A stretch of 64,000 nucleotides of DNA from Vanessa cardui (taxonomy: Eukaryota > Arthropoda > Insecta > Lepidoptera > Nymphalidae), in NCBI RefSeq assembly GCF_905220365.1, contig NC_061137.1:10806001-10870000 (forward strand). The letters are read 5' to 3'. Shown piece after piece: positions 35,201 to 50,200 of this stretch; within the stretch, counting starts at the first letter, position 1; each line of letters starts with the position of its first letter. The notes below the pieces were generated by a model. That model made no database searches, was not told where the DNA came from, and saw only the letters and a program-made list of their open reading frames with translations. The position numbers were made by a program, and so were the translations under genes.

Positions 35201-38200
35201 CAAAGTACAATAAATAAGGGTTAGCAGGCGATAAAAAAATCACAAATCCAATCCTGACTAACATTGTTATCTCTGACGAGCCATCTCATCTTAGTTACCG
35301 ACGCTTTCTTATCAAGTTTTATAACGAAAGGTCATTCTGGATCTGTTTGAATGGTAGTCAGCGAAGGATAATTCATTTGAACTTCTAAATCACGTTATTA
35401 AAAACTAGTAGCCGCCCGCGGCTCCGCTTGCTTCTTGGTGGTTGTCATGTGTCAGGCCAAAAAGTAGCCTAGTATGTCCTTTTTTGGTGTCCTTTAATTA
35501 TTAAACGTGCTGTAACATCGATTGGGATAATAACATTGGGATAACGTCCTGTAATGATATGTATACATTTTTGCTTTATGAATAAATAAATCAATATTAC
35601 AGTTATCAAATACGGGATATTTGTCACGTTTTTTATTTTTATACGAGATTAGTCTCCTGAAGAAAACATTAACACAACAAAATATCGAGCTCCACCTAAT
35701 AAAACGGTGTAAATAAAACCATATTAATTAAAAATCTTAAATAAATAAATATATAAACTTATGGCACCAGACAATAATCCTCCTACCAATGGAAACATTA
35801 AGGCTTGTTACTTGCATCTAACTTAAAATTTTGGTATTGTTATATTACAAATAACAAAGGAGTATTCTATGTCCTTTTAAAAGAAACTAATCTTGAAATT
35901 GTTCGAACGTTTTTGAGAAACAAATGTCCAAATGCTAAGCAATTTCAGCAACGACAACACACAACATACATACGTGTCGTTTACCAGACTTTGGGCTACT
36001 CTTAGGAATTTTCAGAGTAAAATCTTTTAATGACAATGAAATGATTTTAATTCTGTTTGAATCTAGGACTTTGGAATCTGTGGCATTGGCCGTGGACACT
36101 GGACCGACGAGACAATTAATTAAATATATTATAGTATTGTAACGAACCTCTCATTACAAAACCGATACCGTCGTATTCAATGTTAATGACGTCACAGTCT
36201 TTGACACTTAATTAGGACACATATGAAATTAATGAGATATAAATTATTAAACTAGATTGAAATTTCAAATTTCCTGAATTAAATTTCATTTATTGATTTT
36301 AAAACCACAGATATTTTAAATAGGCTGTTCCACTGCGGGTTGGTATGTATACCAATGCTTCCAATGTGTACGTATCCATCCAGAGAAGGTACGTGTTTTT
36401 TTACCAAACTCAAATAACTTTATTCAATATAGAATTATTACACTTTCATATTGATGGTCAATTGAAACAGTACCACCGGTTCGGAAAAGAAAATTCCCTG
36501 ACCTGAGAAGAAACGGCGAAAGAAACGCAGCGGGTTTTTTGTCTTATATATTATATAAACAATTTAATATGAAATGAAATAGCCAGGAGGCCATTGTTTC
36601 ATTCCCAAGGTGTGGTAACGACCATAAACTCATTAATTGTATCATAACATTTTGCACACAAGCGTTTCTTAATACCTCAACCGAAGATAGAAAATTTGAG
36701 GCAATTGAAATAAGTCACGTATATCATATATACTCCTATTTTTTTTATTCTGTTGCGAATTATTTGACAATACAATTAAATAGTTATATATTCATTCGAA
36801 TTAGTTTCTAAAAGTCATAAGAAACACAATCTTCTTGTCATCTTGATATATTTGGAATGTTCGAAGCTTTTAACCAAATGTATACATTAGCTTTCTAGAA
36901 GCGAATTTTTACGTCTGATTTCTTCAAATAGTTATTTAATGTGAAATAATTTACCTTAATTCTTGGTGTGATAAGACACGAAATGGGGTCTGAATAAATT
37001 TATTGTCACGAGCTATACATATACCTACATACTATTATATGCCTTGGTAACATTTTGATAATAGCTATTCTAATATTTACGTTGAGTTCCCGTATATATT
37101 TTTGCTATCCCTATGGGAGAAAACTCGCAATAACCATACCCCGTAAAGGGGTAAAAATAAATATAAATGTTATTCGATTCGTTATTTATTTATTGCATAA
37201 TATTTATTTAGTTTTCAATAAAAATAAATATAGAAAGCTATTGATTCTAAGTTTGAAACTTGTAAAATAGTATAGCAAATTAATGATTATGAAAAAGAAA
37301 AATACACAATTGATAGTCGAAGTAAGGGTTCGCAATTAAAGGAACGAAACTAAAAAAACTGACAAAAATTGTACGGAAAATAAATTCTGTGGAGCTACAA
37401 TTGTTAATTACAAAAAGTAAATCTTGCATCCTCTATGCAAGATTTATTGGAATTTGGATTGGACTAAATTATCAAATGCGTAGTAATCGTATATAACGGC
37501 GCTTGCTTTATTTGTTTGTGTTTCGTAATTAATGATTGGAGTAATTGCCAATAATATTTGATGGCTGATTTACTTTTAACAGCGGGTCGACCCGAATGGT
37601 GTTGTAAATGTCATGGCAACGCGAGTCGTTATTATTTGGACAAGCGTCTCGTATGCAATGGTGTATACTTTCTTCAAAATTTGTCAAAAATGCAACCTCA
37701 AAAATTTATTTAGAAAAAACTATCAATATAAATCTATTTTTTTATTGTATGATCGTTTATCTAGTATTCCATATTCACAAGAAGAAGGTCTAATCTTTGC
37801 TCCAATAAGGAGAAATCCGGATTTGCTCATGACGTTTCTCTTCAGTCAGATATGCGAGCTACATTATTGATATAGAATAAATTATTTTCAATCATTTCTA
37901 GGTAAAGTGATTGTTGTCAAATATTAAATATTTAAAATTGGAATCTTATTGTGAACATCTTTTCATTGATTTTCCGAGGAGTTGTGATCGACAGACGCAA
38001 ATTACTGTTCGATGTTCAAGGACCAAGTTCACCCGCTTTGTAGGCTTTCACAGCATACGTGACTACAAACTTAATAATGCTTATAGATGCCGAGATGGCC
38101 CAGTGGCTAGAACGCGTGCATCTTAACCGATGATTGCGGGTTCAAACCCAGGCGAGCACCACTGAATATTCATTTGGTTAATTTGTGTTTCTAATTCGTC

Positions 38201-41200
38201 TCGTCCTCGTTGCGAAGGAAAATATCGGAAACGAAAAATGCTACTTGCATGTGTCTAAATTCATAGAAATTTTGCCACATGTGTATTTGTACACCAACCC
38301 GCATTAGAACAGCACAGTGGGATATGTTCCGAACCTTCTCCTTAAAGAGAGAGGAGGCCTAAGCCCAGCAGTGGGAAATCACAGGCTGTTGTTGTATCTT
38401 TAATCATTAAATCATCTGGTTTGACATGGATAAAGCGGAGTACCAAAAACTTTTAATCTCAAAATGAATAAAGACAGGATAACTTTCAACATTATAAATT
38501 GCCAGTACCCAACGAATTTGGTTTTGGAAAACGAAATTATGCCTCAAGTTTCAGAGTAACAATTAGTTTACTTTTTACGAGATTTCTTGAGCCGGGTAAT
38601 TATTTATCGCTAATTTAAGTATCTAAGTTGTCAATCTCAAATGACAATCAGTGTAATGCAGCGCGGCTCTGTAAAAATTTCGCCATCCAACCCGTGAATA
38701 TTGACAACCGGTGACAACTCTGACAACTTACGGTGATACGTCGTTATCATACGTGTATGGCTCATTACACAATGAAAAAATAAAAAGGTAAATAAAATAA
38801 GGTATAAGAGATAAGGAATAAGGAACAAGAAATAGCGGAATTCAACGATGGCAGCACCGTTAATAAATTCATAATTCAAAAATAAGGAATAATAAATAAG
38901 AAATAGCAGCAGGTATTCAACCGCTGTGATTGGTTGAATATTGTAGCCTATCGCCTATTGTGTTTTGGTTGGTGTGCTGTTCCTTATTCCTTGTTCCTTA
39001 TTCTTTAATCCTTATTCCTTATTCATTATCTCTTGTTTTTTTCATTGTGTAATGGCCTTATGTTATAAATTATATCCTATCTGTGCTCTCTCGGCACAAA
39101 TTAAAGCCAAAATATAAAAATAAAAATTGTTTATTAACAGGTATTCTACACAACTGTCATAGATCAAACTGAAATATAGGGCCTTTACTAACTGTTTCCT
39201 TCTCACAAAATTCACATGTAGCTAGCACGATCGATAATTAAATGTTATTCATAAAAAAATTCATCATATAAATCAAGGAGCTCTAAACAATTAGACAGTC
39301 AGGAATGCCAACATAACAGCCTCTTTCATAGATGTCAGAGGTAAAATAACTGTGAACGAACTATAAAATCAATGGTCTTAGAATCAAGGTGAAATGTACT
39401 CTCTGAATATTTGATATTCAGACCTAATTATAATATGTATTTTAAATAACTCCGTTGCGATTAATCAAATTGACACAGACTAAAAATGATCTAGTTGAGA
39501 AATAAAAAAAGTGATATAACCTCTTTTGTCAAATTCAATAAACTGATATAGATGGCCTGTATCTAAAGAATCACAATTATATAGCCATTACATACGTTCC
39601 CCAAATTATGCATAACGTATTTAATACAACATAAAGTTGTCTGCCAGTAACTCAAGACCACAAACTTGACAGCAAACGCTCTTTCAAGTGTAGTCTGCTG
39701 TTCGTCCTTTAATTAATTATTATTGTTTAGGGAAAACAATTGGGAAATGTTAGACACCTGCCTTCATCGCAGAACTCAAAGTAATTTTATATCTTTGACA
39801 ATTGAGATTATACGAGAATTTGATTAAGGCGATTAAAACTTATCTTACGCAATTATCTCTTTGAATTGATTTAGAATTTTCACATAAATTTAATATTTAA
39901 AGGACATTGACTTCTTTGAATTCGTTCGTTCACTTGGTGGTAGGGCTTTGTGCAAGCCCGTTTGGGTAGGTACCACCCACTCATCAGTTACTCTACCGCC
40001 AAATAACAGTACTCAGTATTGTTGTGTTCCGGTTTGAAGGGTGAGTGAGCCTGTATAACTACAGGCACAAGGGACATAACATCTTAGTTCCCAAGGTTGG
40101 TGGCACATTGGCGATGCAAGGAATAGTTAATATTTTTTACAGCGTCATTGTCTATGGGTGATGGTGACCACTTACCATTAGGTGGCCCATATACTCGTCC
40201 GCCATCATATACAATAAAAAAAAAGTTAGGTGTCCGTAAAGTGAACGCCTAAAATACAATTGCACCAGACAATGTATCTAGTGTCTATAGTTAATAATAA
40301 GACATAACGAAATAATTTAGGTATAATTTAATTATTTTAGCGTCGAAAGGCGCGATAGGGAACTATTTCTATTGGTAGTATAAATCGCTAATAATCGGTT
40401 TTACGAATTTGCCGATGCTACATCTAAGTTGTGTCGTACTATAAGTCATGAAGACATATGTCTTTTTTATGTTTTTACCTTTTTTTGCGATACGTTTAAC
40501 AATTGTCGTTCTATTTCAATTTATTTACACAAAACCCTTAATAAGTTATACACCTGAAATTCCTTATAAATCCCTCTGTGTATTAGTGAAAACCGTATGA
40601 AAATCCGTTCAGTAATTTTGGAGTTTATAGCAAACATACAGAAATACAGACGCGGCCGGGGACTTTGTTTTATAATATGTAGTGATAGTGATAAAATTTA
40701 GCTGTAATTAATTACACAGATTATAGATTACAGTACATTATTTTCGACTAAATGGAACAGATTAAAAACTCACCTTATATTGGCAGCTTCGTTCACGTAA
40801 TTTCCCCATCCCATCAATGGTGGCGTGGTCAGCGCCAGGGAGTAAGTCCAGATGAAGACCACTGACAGCGCAGCGCCTTTCGAAGTCAGATGCCTCGAGC
40901 TGAGTGGTCTGGTCACCATCAGATACCGCTCAAAGGATATGACTGTGAGGGTCGTGATGGATGTTATACCTGTAATGAAAACACGATGGTACCATTACAT
41001 TTATACCGTACGAAGTTCCACCTCGACCAAAGAAGATTTATTTTTTTATACATCTTCTTTCTCTGATTTTTAATTATATGGAAACAGATCACGGTTTTTT
41101 TAGTGTAAAATATAGTGTTTTTATAGTGTATACATGTTTTAAAGAGCTGCGAAGTTGCTTTCGATATGTATTATGTACAGAATCGCAGACAAAATGAAAA

Positions 41201-44200
41201 AATATATATATACAACATTTTAGAATATGTAAGGGACAAGAAATAAAACTGTTGGAATAATGTTATATTAAACTACTAGCCCGGCTTCGCAAGGAAGGAA
41301 GGTACAATTCAAGCGCAAAAAAAAATATGACGTCACATTATAACTTCTAAAATTATCAGTGTTTCTCTAATATATTGTACATATAAAGCTTCAATGTATA
41401 TATTAAAGAAAAACGCATCAAAATGAGCTGCGTAATTTTAAAGATCCAAGTATACAAAGAGACAGCGGGAAGCGACTTAGTTTTATACTATGTAATGCTA
41501 ATGATACATAATAGAAAGAGACAGACAACGAAAAGAGGGAGAGGTCGCTTGGCATAACTTTAGCTGACGACCTCTGCCAGTTAAATTTACTGTAGACCAT
41601 GTTAAATTCTTCGTTCTAAAACTTCGTTCAAACAATCTTCTATATACAAATAAGTGACCATTTACCATCATTTAAAATGAATATAAAACAAACATAATAT
41701 TTTTAATTAATTATCAATTTACCTAATAATCCAATATCAATAAAAGTTAACGAATAACTTACTATTAATTTAATAAGTGTATCAAGGGATTACTTCGTAT
41801 AATATATTGAAACAAATTATGTTTCGGAAAACAAATACCGTAAATGCCTTTAAGTAATTGACTACTTTCCAAATTCCAATCATATAAATTTGCTCTTCAT
41901 GTAAAGTACGGGGGTCGGTGACATCTTGGAATTTGGCATTAAAGAATCACTTATTAATTAATACTAGCTGGCACACGACTTCGTTCACGTTTGAGTATAA
42001 CAAAAAAGTTATTGTTGTAGTCTAAGTTACTCCTTATTAGATCCGCCAGTTAAACTCCCATAAGGAATGGTTAATATTTTTTACAGTACCAATCAGTGCC
42101 GTAAATTGCCTTTTCTAATATAAGCTGACCCTTTGCCTATTTTACTGTCTCACTCACTAATACTTAAACGCAGGTTCACTACTATCAATGTGTTGCCCAT
42201 TAACGATGAACCCTAAACACAAATACAGTCGTGCGCTGCGCGAAAAATGAACGCGATGTATGTTTTTAATGATACTAGCATGTAAGTACGTTTGTATTGG
42301 AATCGAGTTCTAGGGGCTCAGCGGAATCTTAACAAAAGCAAAACAAAAAAACAATTGTCCTGCCCAGTCTGTCTATTCTTGCGCCCCCGAGAGTCTACGC
42401 CCTGTGCCTGGGCACCGGTGGCACCGCCCTATTTACGCCACTGGTACCAATGTCCGTATACCATCAGTTGGCCCAATAGCTCTGCATTTTTCATGTACAG
42501 GAACAAACAAATATACAATTACATGTGTATACAAATGACACATGGAGATGCTTGTGTATATATATAAATTTGTATTGGGGTATCGCATTGTAAGTACGGG
42601 TTTTTGAATTTTTGTCACGCAATGCAAGGAAGTGAATTCGCCGCTGAAAGTCACTAATTAAATTATATCGGAGAGGCGAGTAAAAAAGTATTCGAGTTTG
42701 AGAACAGAATTCGTAAATATGTTCGTTTAAATATGTATAGACTTCTCATGTTCTGTCATGATGATTTACTGGGTAATCTACAACAACAATAACAACAGTC
42801 TGTAAATTTCCCACTGCTGGGCTAAGGCCTTTGAGGAGAATATTCGGAACATATTACACCAAGCTGTTCCAATGCAGATTGGTGGAATGTACATGTGGCA
42901 TAATTTAAATGAAATTAAACATATGCAGGTTTCCTTACGATAAATTATAAGCACAAATCAAGCACATGAATATTCAGTAGTGCTGGCCTGGGTTTGAACC
43001 CGCAATCATCAGTTAAAATGCACGCGTTCTAACCACCAATGGTTAGAACGCCATTTTGTCTATCCGGAGTGAAATATAACACAATATGTAGTTATCGATC
43101 TGATGTACATATATTAAATGCACAATGTATATAAGGCACTTAAATGGATAAGGATTGATGCTATATTGCCTAAAATGACTTCGACAATAAGCCATTATTT
43201 TTCGTAAAAAATAAAGGATGAAAAATTGTTATTGTGGCTTATCCTTAGGAGATAGGCATACACCATCGCCGACTTTTTTTAAGAACTTTTTTAAGGTGTA
43301 CAATACTGTAGAGTGTACAGTACATTAATTTAATCTGGATTCAACCAGCGTTCGCAATGTAAACGCAAAAAAATGATAACTATAGAAACTTCTAAAGTTA
43401 TCAGTGTTTTTCTACTATATTGTGCACTAGCTATACCCGCCCGCTTCGCTGGATATTAGTCGCAGAAAAATATTTTTTATTATTATTTATTATTTTTTAT
43501 TTTGTAATTAATTACTGATCATCAACATTGTACAAATAATAAAGAAACAAATACAGAAACATTCGAGAATTAATCAAATTCTTAAAAAAATAGGCTCAGA
43601 TTAGGCTCTCGATAGGCTGCAGATTAGTCATAACACCCATAAAATTATACGATGTTATATAGGTACGATAAAAAATTTAATTAAATTTCTATAGTCTGTA
43701 AAAGTTTGCATCAAACCAACACGTCCTCTTTTATCCGGTTCTATCGAATATCGATGTTATTACATTTACAACCTTGTCAATACTTGCTAACGTACGTCAA
43801 AGCATCCTGAGCATATTCGTGCATATGTCTTGGACTTCCACTGTACGAAGATCTTTACATGTCAACAATGAATTGTTAAAACAGTTGACGACACTTCAGA
43901 ATATAGTTAGATTGATTATCTCTAATCATTATACGATACGCAAAAAAATCTATACAACTAACTCTTCGATGTCTCAGAGCCTGTCCTGAGAATATTATGA
44001 TACAGTCCGAAATTATGTCCACCTATAATTAGATAATCGTAATAATTGTCATACGATTGATGTGTTTCAGCGATACCTTGATTGTTTTTGTGTCATTTAA
44101 TGATAACAATACCTCGTATTGTAATTTCTGTACAGACAACTACAGCTGTGACTTCAGGAGCTACGGCAGCATTAAAATGCCTTTCGTGCTCTGCATTCAA

Positions 44201-47200
44201 TGGCGTTCTATCTGCATTGATAATGACTTTGAATCATTTGTTGTTTCACCTTCTAGAGCAGTTTTAAAATCTTTAACTAAACATTTATTTTCATAAAGCA
44301 TACCTACTCCTAAATTTAGCGATGATTTCTCGATTTGTTGTGGTACTGAACATGCATTGAAGATCAATCTTTTTCTACGTTGTCCATGGAATAAATGTCC
44401 AGAAACTGGAGATTTTATTTAGATACTGGAAGAAGTGAATCAATCATATGATACACTTTAAACGTAGACGCGAAATTATTGTATTATACAATATTTATTG
44501 CTCCCAATGATGTCATTTCAAAGCAAGAATTGTAATTTCTAATATACTTAAGGAAATATTCAGGCTCCTCAGTAGTTCCCGCATCGTAGATAAGAAGAGG
44601 TTCTCGTGGTTCAACCAGTTGTGGTAAATACATTTTGTCACTGGAGTAGCACTGTATGAACAGTTTATTTTAAACATCATAGCGTGACAATATGGGCATA
44701 CTATATTCATTGAACCAATGAACACATCGGGATTTATTGAGATTGGTTCTAGTTCTTGACTTAGTCTATTTTAAGCGTCGATCATCCAGTCGTTAGGCTC
44801 GCTCGTCAGGTTTTTCAGTATCTCTTGATGAAGATCTGGAACTTGATCATTACGATGATTAACTGTTTTGGCAACTGTCAAAAAATAAATTCGGATTCTA
44901 TTTGTTTCTAAACGTATTTCTTGTTGGTGTGTTGTTTCCGTAGCTCTTTTGGATGACGCTGCGCATATATTGTTGATGTTCCGATCTTTGTTTCTTCAAT
45001 GGCATGGTGGTTTCTATTTATATAAATTTTTGATTCAATGATAATCAATGATTTTCATTTTTTATTTTATATTTTATACTTATCGGTTGATCGGCATAGA
45101 AATGTATCGTGATACTCGTAAGGGCCATCTGTTGGTTATTTTTAATAATACGGATGAAATAATCACTTTCCCTGTGAAAAAATACTTGTACGTACTCATT
45201 TTCGTGACAATCGGTTGATCGGTGTAGATGTATTTATATCGCAACGCTACCTGGTGGCGAGTTACATCAATGGGGATAGCATAATCTTTTTATTCATTTA
45301 ATCTTAATGATCGATCAAATAGTTTCTGAGTTTATTGAAGACACACATACAAACACATCCACACATCATTTGCGCAAGTACATGGTTTTCCTGTATACCA
45401 ATTTTTATAAAGATGCACGGTGCATCTGTTCTCGAGTTATAGCAGAACATACAGACACACAAAAATGTCTAATATGGTGAAAATTATGTCAGTCAATCAT
45501 AAAAAGAATACATATGACGAATTACAACAAAAATAACTGTACAGAAAGACTCTAGAGATTTATATAGTAGTATAGATTTAGTATTCACGTGCTTTATTAT
45601 TAGCGTATTTCATGTATAACTTTGGTGTTTCTATATCGATTTCTATGCTTCTTTTTTATGTAATAGTTAATACTAATAACTTTTTTAATTTGGGATGATT
45701 GAGAGTGTTATAAACGCAGGAATAGACAAATATAATCAGAAAGCTTCGAACTACTAAGCTATTGGGAGTGACACGTGTTATTGTGACTCAACCATAAAAG
45801 ATAGCCAAAGGCTGTCATGGGATATTTTTTACATCATTTTAAGGAGAACATTTCCGTAATACACAATTTCTATGTAGCTTTAACCATAAAGGTTGTACAC
45901 GCGACGGAAGCTTAAAATATGGAGTAACTTCTCCCGTTTTCTGACATTTCCCTTCACTGTTCTGTTCCTATTGACTGTAGCGTGATGAAAAGTATACTAT
46001 AACCAGCTCAGAAGTATGAAAAATAATTGTACCAAGTTTCGTTAAAATCCGTCGAGTAGTTTTTGTTTCTATAGCGGTTATACGGACAGACAGACAGACA
46101 GACAAAAATTTTACTGATTGCATTTTTGGCATCAGTATCGACCCCTGATCACCCCCTGATAGTTATTTTGGAAAAATATTTCATGTACAGAATTGACCTC
46201 CCTACAGATTTATTATAAGTATAGATATGTTTTACACATAAACCTCTGCATTACACATCTAATTTCTCTTGAATCAATCTATCTATTAAAATAACAGTAT
46301 CAAAATCTGTTCTGTAATTTGAAAGATCAAAGCATAAATAGAGACAGACAGCGGTAGGCGACTTTGTTTTATACTATGTAATGATGATGATAATGATGAT
46401 GAGTAGGGGAAGACGGGAACCTTAGCGACACCTGGGCGAAGATGTCGCGTAAGATTATAATTATAAAATTTATTTCCTCATATTTTATCCTTGATGTAAG
46501 TATAATTTCCTACAGAACCCGCTTCTTTAGACGCTAAAATCATCTAATTATTACTAGACTACTCACAGAGAATCTCAAAGGGAAATTACGCAGGTTCCTC
46601 GTGTTAATATTAATATATTTTCTCTCAGCAACACTATGAAGGCTCAACTTTATACTAATCATGCAACTTTTGCCCTCGTCTTCATGGAATATTCAGCGCA
46701 TTTCAACTTATTATATTACTAATTTCAGAGACATTGTTATATACTTTAAATGTTAGAGGGCGATTTTCTTCGTGTTTTTTTTTTTTGACATTGGACGTGC
46801 TCATCCAGTCGGTTGCTTTTGGCAATCCAAACTTGCGTATTTCGCGGATGATCATTGTCTCCCCGCAATATCCGCAGATACTAGATAGGTTCATCAAGGC
46901 TGCGGAGGCGACAAGAGCAGATATCAACTCTGATATAATAACACCCCAAATTGTGGTACAGAGGAATTTTTCAATTTACTTAGGTAAAGAAACGTGCTAT
47001 CGGCCGGAGAGGATATTTATGTATCGGTAAGAGCAAAATGTGTTTTTATAATATTTGCTAATCGCTTTATTTTGGTGTTGTGGATGTTATAATTCGCCGC
47101 CAAGAACTTTTATTACCAAACTTATCTATACTTTAGTAAGAAAAAAAAGGGAACTAACTCGCATACCAAAATGTTTGGTATGCGAGTATCTCAACAAGAG

Positions 47201-50200
47201 TCCTTACAATTTCCAATCTTTGTATGTGTGCATGTCTCTGTCAGTGTTTATATGTGTACATCTGTGTGTCTTAGTCTGTGAATACTTTACAAGTGTATAC
47301 GGCAAAGGGATAATATGTTGGAAGTTGGTGAAGTGTGGCTTAATTGGATACAAGATAATTAACTTTCAACATATATTCGAACTTCTCTTTATACTATAGG
47401 AAATTACTAAAACGATTTACTTATAAATACATTTTACTTTATATTTATTTTACAACTTGATGTATTGGCCTGGTTTGTTTCTGTACATAATGTCAGCATG
47501 GAAGTCCCAGCGGGATACAATATACAAAAGAGAATTCGTTTCACAATTGCCTATGTCAGGTTCTATTAATAACAAATACAGGAGTTATAACGATATAAAA
47601 GTACTTAATATTTATGACCGGTAAATGGATTTTATGAGTTAAAATGCATTAGAAGTACCCTATATAGTTACCCGATTTCAAAAATGGGTATCATAATCCG
47701 AAACAAGAATTTTTTCTAAGGAACATCTATAAATAGCAATTAATCACCCTTACAATGTTTGTCAAATTGTGGATGCAACACATTAAGAAATTTTCAAAAG
47801 AGCTAGGGTAAAGCTTTGCGCATGGTCAGAGAAGACCACGTGACACATTGTTATCTAAACAAATTGGATAAATAATAAAACGAATGACTATATACATTTA
47901 ATCTCTTATTCTTTAACGAAACGTATTCTTTAACAGTTTTTTTTTTATGAAAAACTTAATCTACCTTAACGATCGCCTGGATAATTATGACTTAGGCGAC
48001 ATTTCAGAGAATCCTCAAATATAGCTTGGTTCATAGAAAACAAATTTGAGTAATAGGTCTTCCAATTAATTATATTAATTTCACTTCTGCCCTATTTCAC
48101 CTACAGAAACTATGTCAAGGGATTATCTATTCGAAGCCAACTAGTGTCCCCAGAGATCATATGAGTAAATCTTACTATGGAGCAATTGTTGAGGAGTTTG
48201 TCTAGGTATTTTTAGTGATTAACATTATTCATGTTTCCGAAAAACATATCCGAATAAAATTAAATTTTATGTATTAAGGATATTATTTGGATACCAGGTA
48301 AAAAAATTTTTGTACCTTATTTATTTTGTATCTTATTTCGTAATACGTACCCAGACGAGATCGGGGTTTCATATATACGTCACTGTAAGATTACAAAATT
48401 CTATATAAATATAGCGAAAATAATACGTTAAATTGCATTCATATTTCACAGTTCACAATATTTCGACAGATTAAAATCTGTTGCGTCAGATTGTAATCTA
48501 ACGAATTTTGTAATCTCACGGTGACATACACACTGGGCATAGAGCTCTTAATAACTTCTTGGAATTTCAATATCCTTTTCACCCTCACATATTACAGACC
48601 TTTTATCGAAACATTAAACTCAAATTTAAAGCAGTCGAACAAATACAAACCTCTTGAGTACTACTATTGTTAGTGAGATATTTCTGTTTAAGAATTTTCA
48701 GTAACAATAATGCTCTGGAAGTTGAAAACTCCCGTACCTTGGAAGCCGTTAGTTCTTCGCCTGAACTCTTTTCGATTATATTTGATTTGCAGACCCATCA
48801 GATTATGAGTCTGAGGGAATAAAGTGCATCTCTCTTCGCAAACACATCTATTAATACCTGTTGACTTCCAGGCAGGATATATTAATTTAAGTAATTGTAT
48901 TAACTAACATGACTGTATTTTTTTAACTGTTGAAAAAGACTGAGTTTCTTGCCGGTTCTTCTCGGCAGAATCTACTTTCCGAACCGGTGGTAGCTTCACT
49001 TTATTGTTATATGACGATTCAAAAGATAATCCATCGTGCACAGGGCAGTAAAGGCAAAGTTCGTGAGGTAGCCTGCACTTCTCAGTTGAAATACTGCAAA
49101 CTAACATTGGAGCAGCGATGTGGAAGCTCAAAAGCTAGATTTCTATTAATTTTAATGTAATGCTAGACAATTTTTAAATAATAAACTTCTAGGCGAGTCT
49201 GCTTTATCGCTAAAGTACCTACAAACTTAAGTTAATACAGCTTTAGAAAATAATTAAACAATTGAAAGGAACTTTCGCTTCATTAAGCGGAACGAAATGC
49301 CTGTTTTCTGAGAAGTTAAATCGTGTACCCACTATTTATAATAATTATTAAATTTGAACGGCCGAAATAGTCCTGTGGTTAAATCACCTTTACCAAAGTT
49401 GTGGGTTGAAAACTGGGTAAGCATGGTGAAAATTTGATATCCCTAATTTGATATTATAATTCATTTCTTACACGGCAGTTGATGAAATCGTGAGGAAACC
49501 TACATCAGTTGAATAGAACGTATGCCACATCCATTGAAGCAGCGTGGAAAAAGCTCGAAAAGATATCTTCAAAATTTAAAGGTCAGCGCAGTTGTGGGAC
49601 ATTTTGGTTATTCTCGTTATACTATTCTTAAAGAACAAACTTTATTTTGTATTAATTTTATATTTCCTATGTCAATTTTCCTAGTTACAAAATAGTAAGT
49701 TAATAATGCTAATACTGTGTTCATCCATCATACATTTTGTAATTACATAATGTAAATTTAAATTCAAATCATTTGATCGCCTTTATGTCAAAAACTTTTA
49801 CATTTATTCTAATTAGTTAGAAAACCTTTAAATAAAACATATGTATAATTTACAAACAGATAAATTTAAATATGTAAAACAGGAAAACAGATTATACGAA
49901 TCATAATTGCTTTTTTAAACTCGATAAAACAATACTCAACTTTGTATCACCAATGGTAATGGATGAATTAGACGATACAGGGGATAATCCTACTAACTTG
50001 TATTGATTGTGACAGGATCCCGGTTATATTGTGATTCGAATTAGACAATAATATGTTTCGATTTGATTGTGGTAACCAGATGACTTGTGAGTAGAATTTG
50101 TGTCTCACCCTTAAAACCGGAATACAACAATACATAATATGTAGTACGTAACAATAAATAATAATAAATAAATATGAGTCAACGTCACATACATTAATCT

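Noticed and set aside
37608..37870. Two overlapping plus-strand frames
   Set aside because: They overlap in different frames, are lysine/isoleucine-rich and match nothing; likely chance frames in AT-rich intron.
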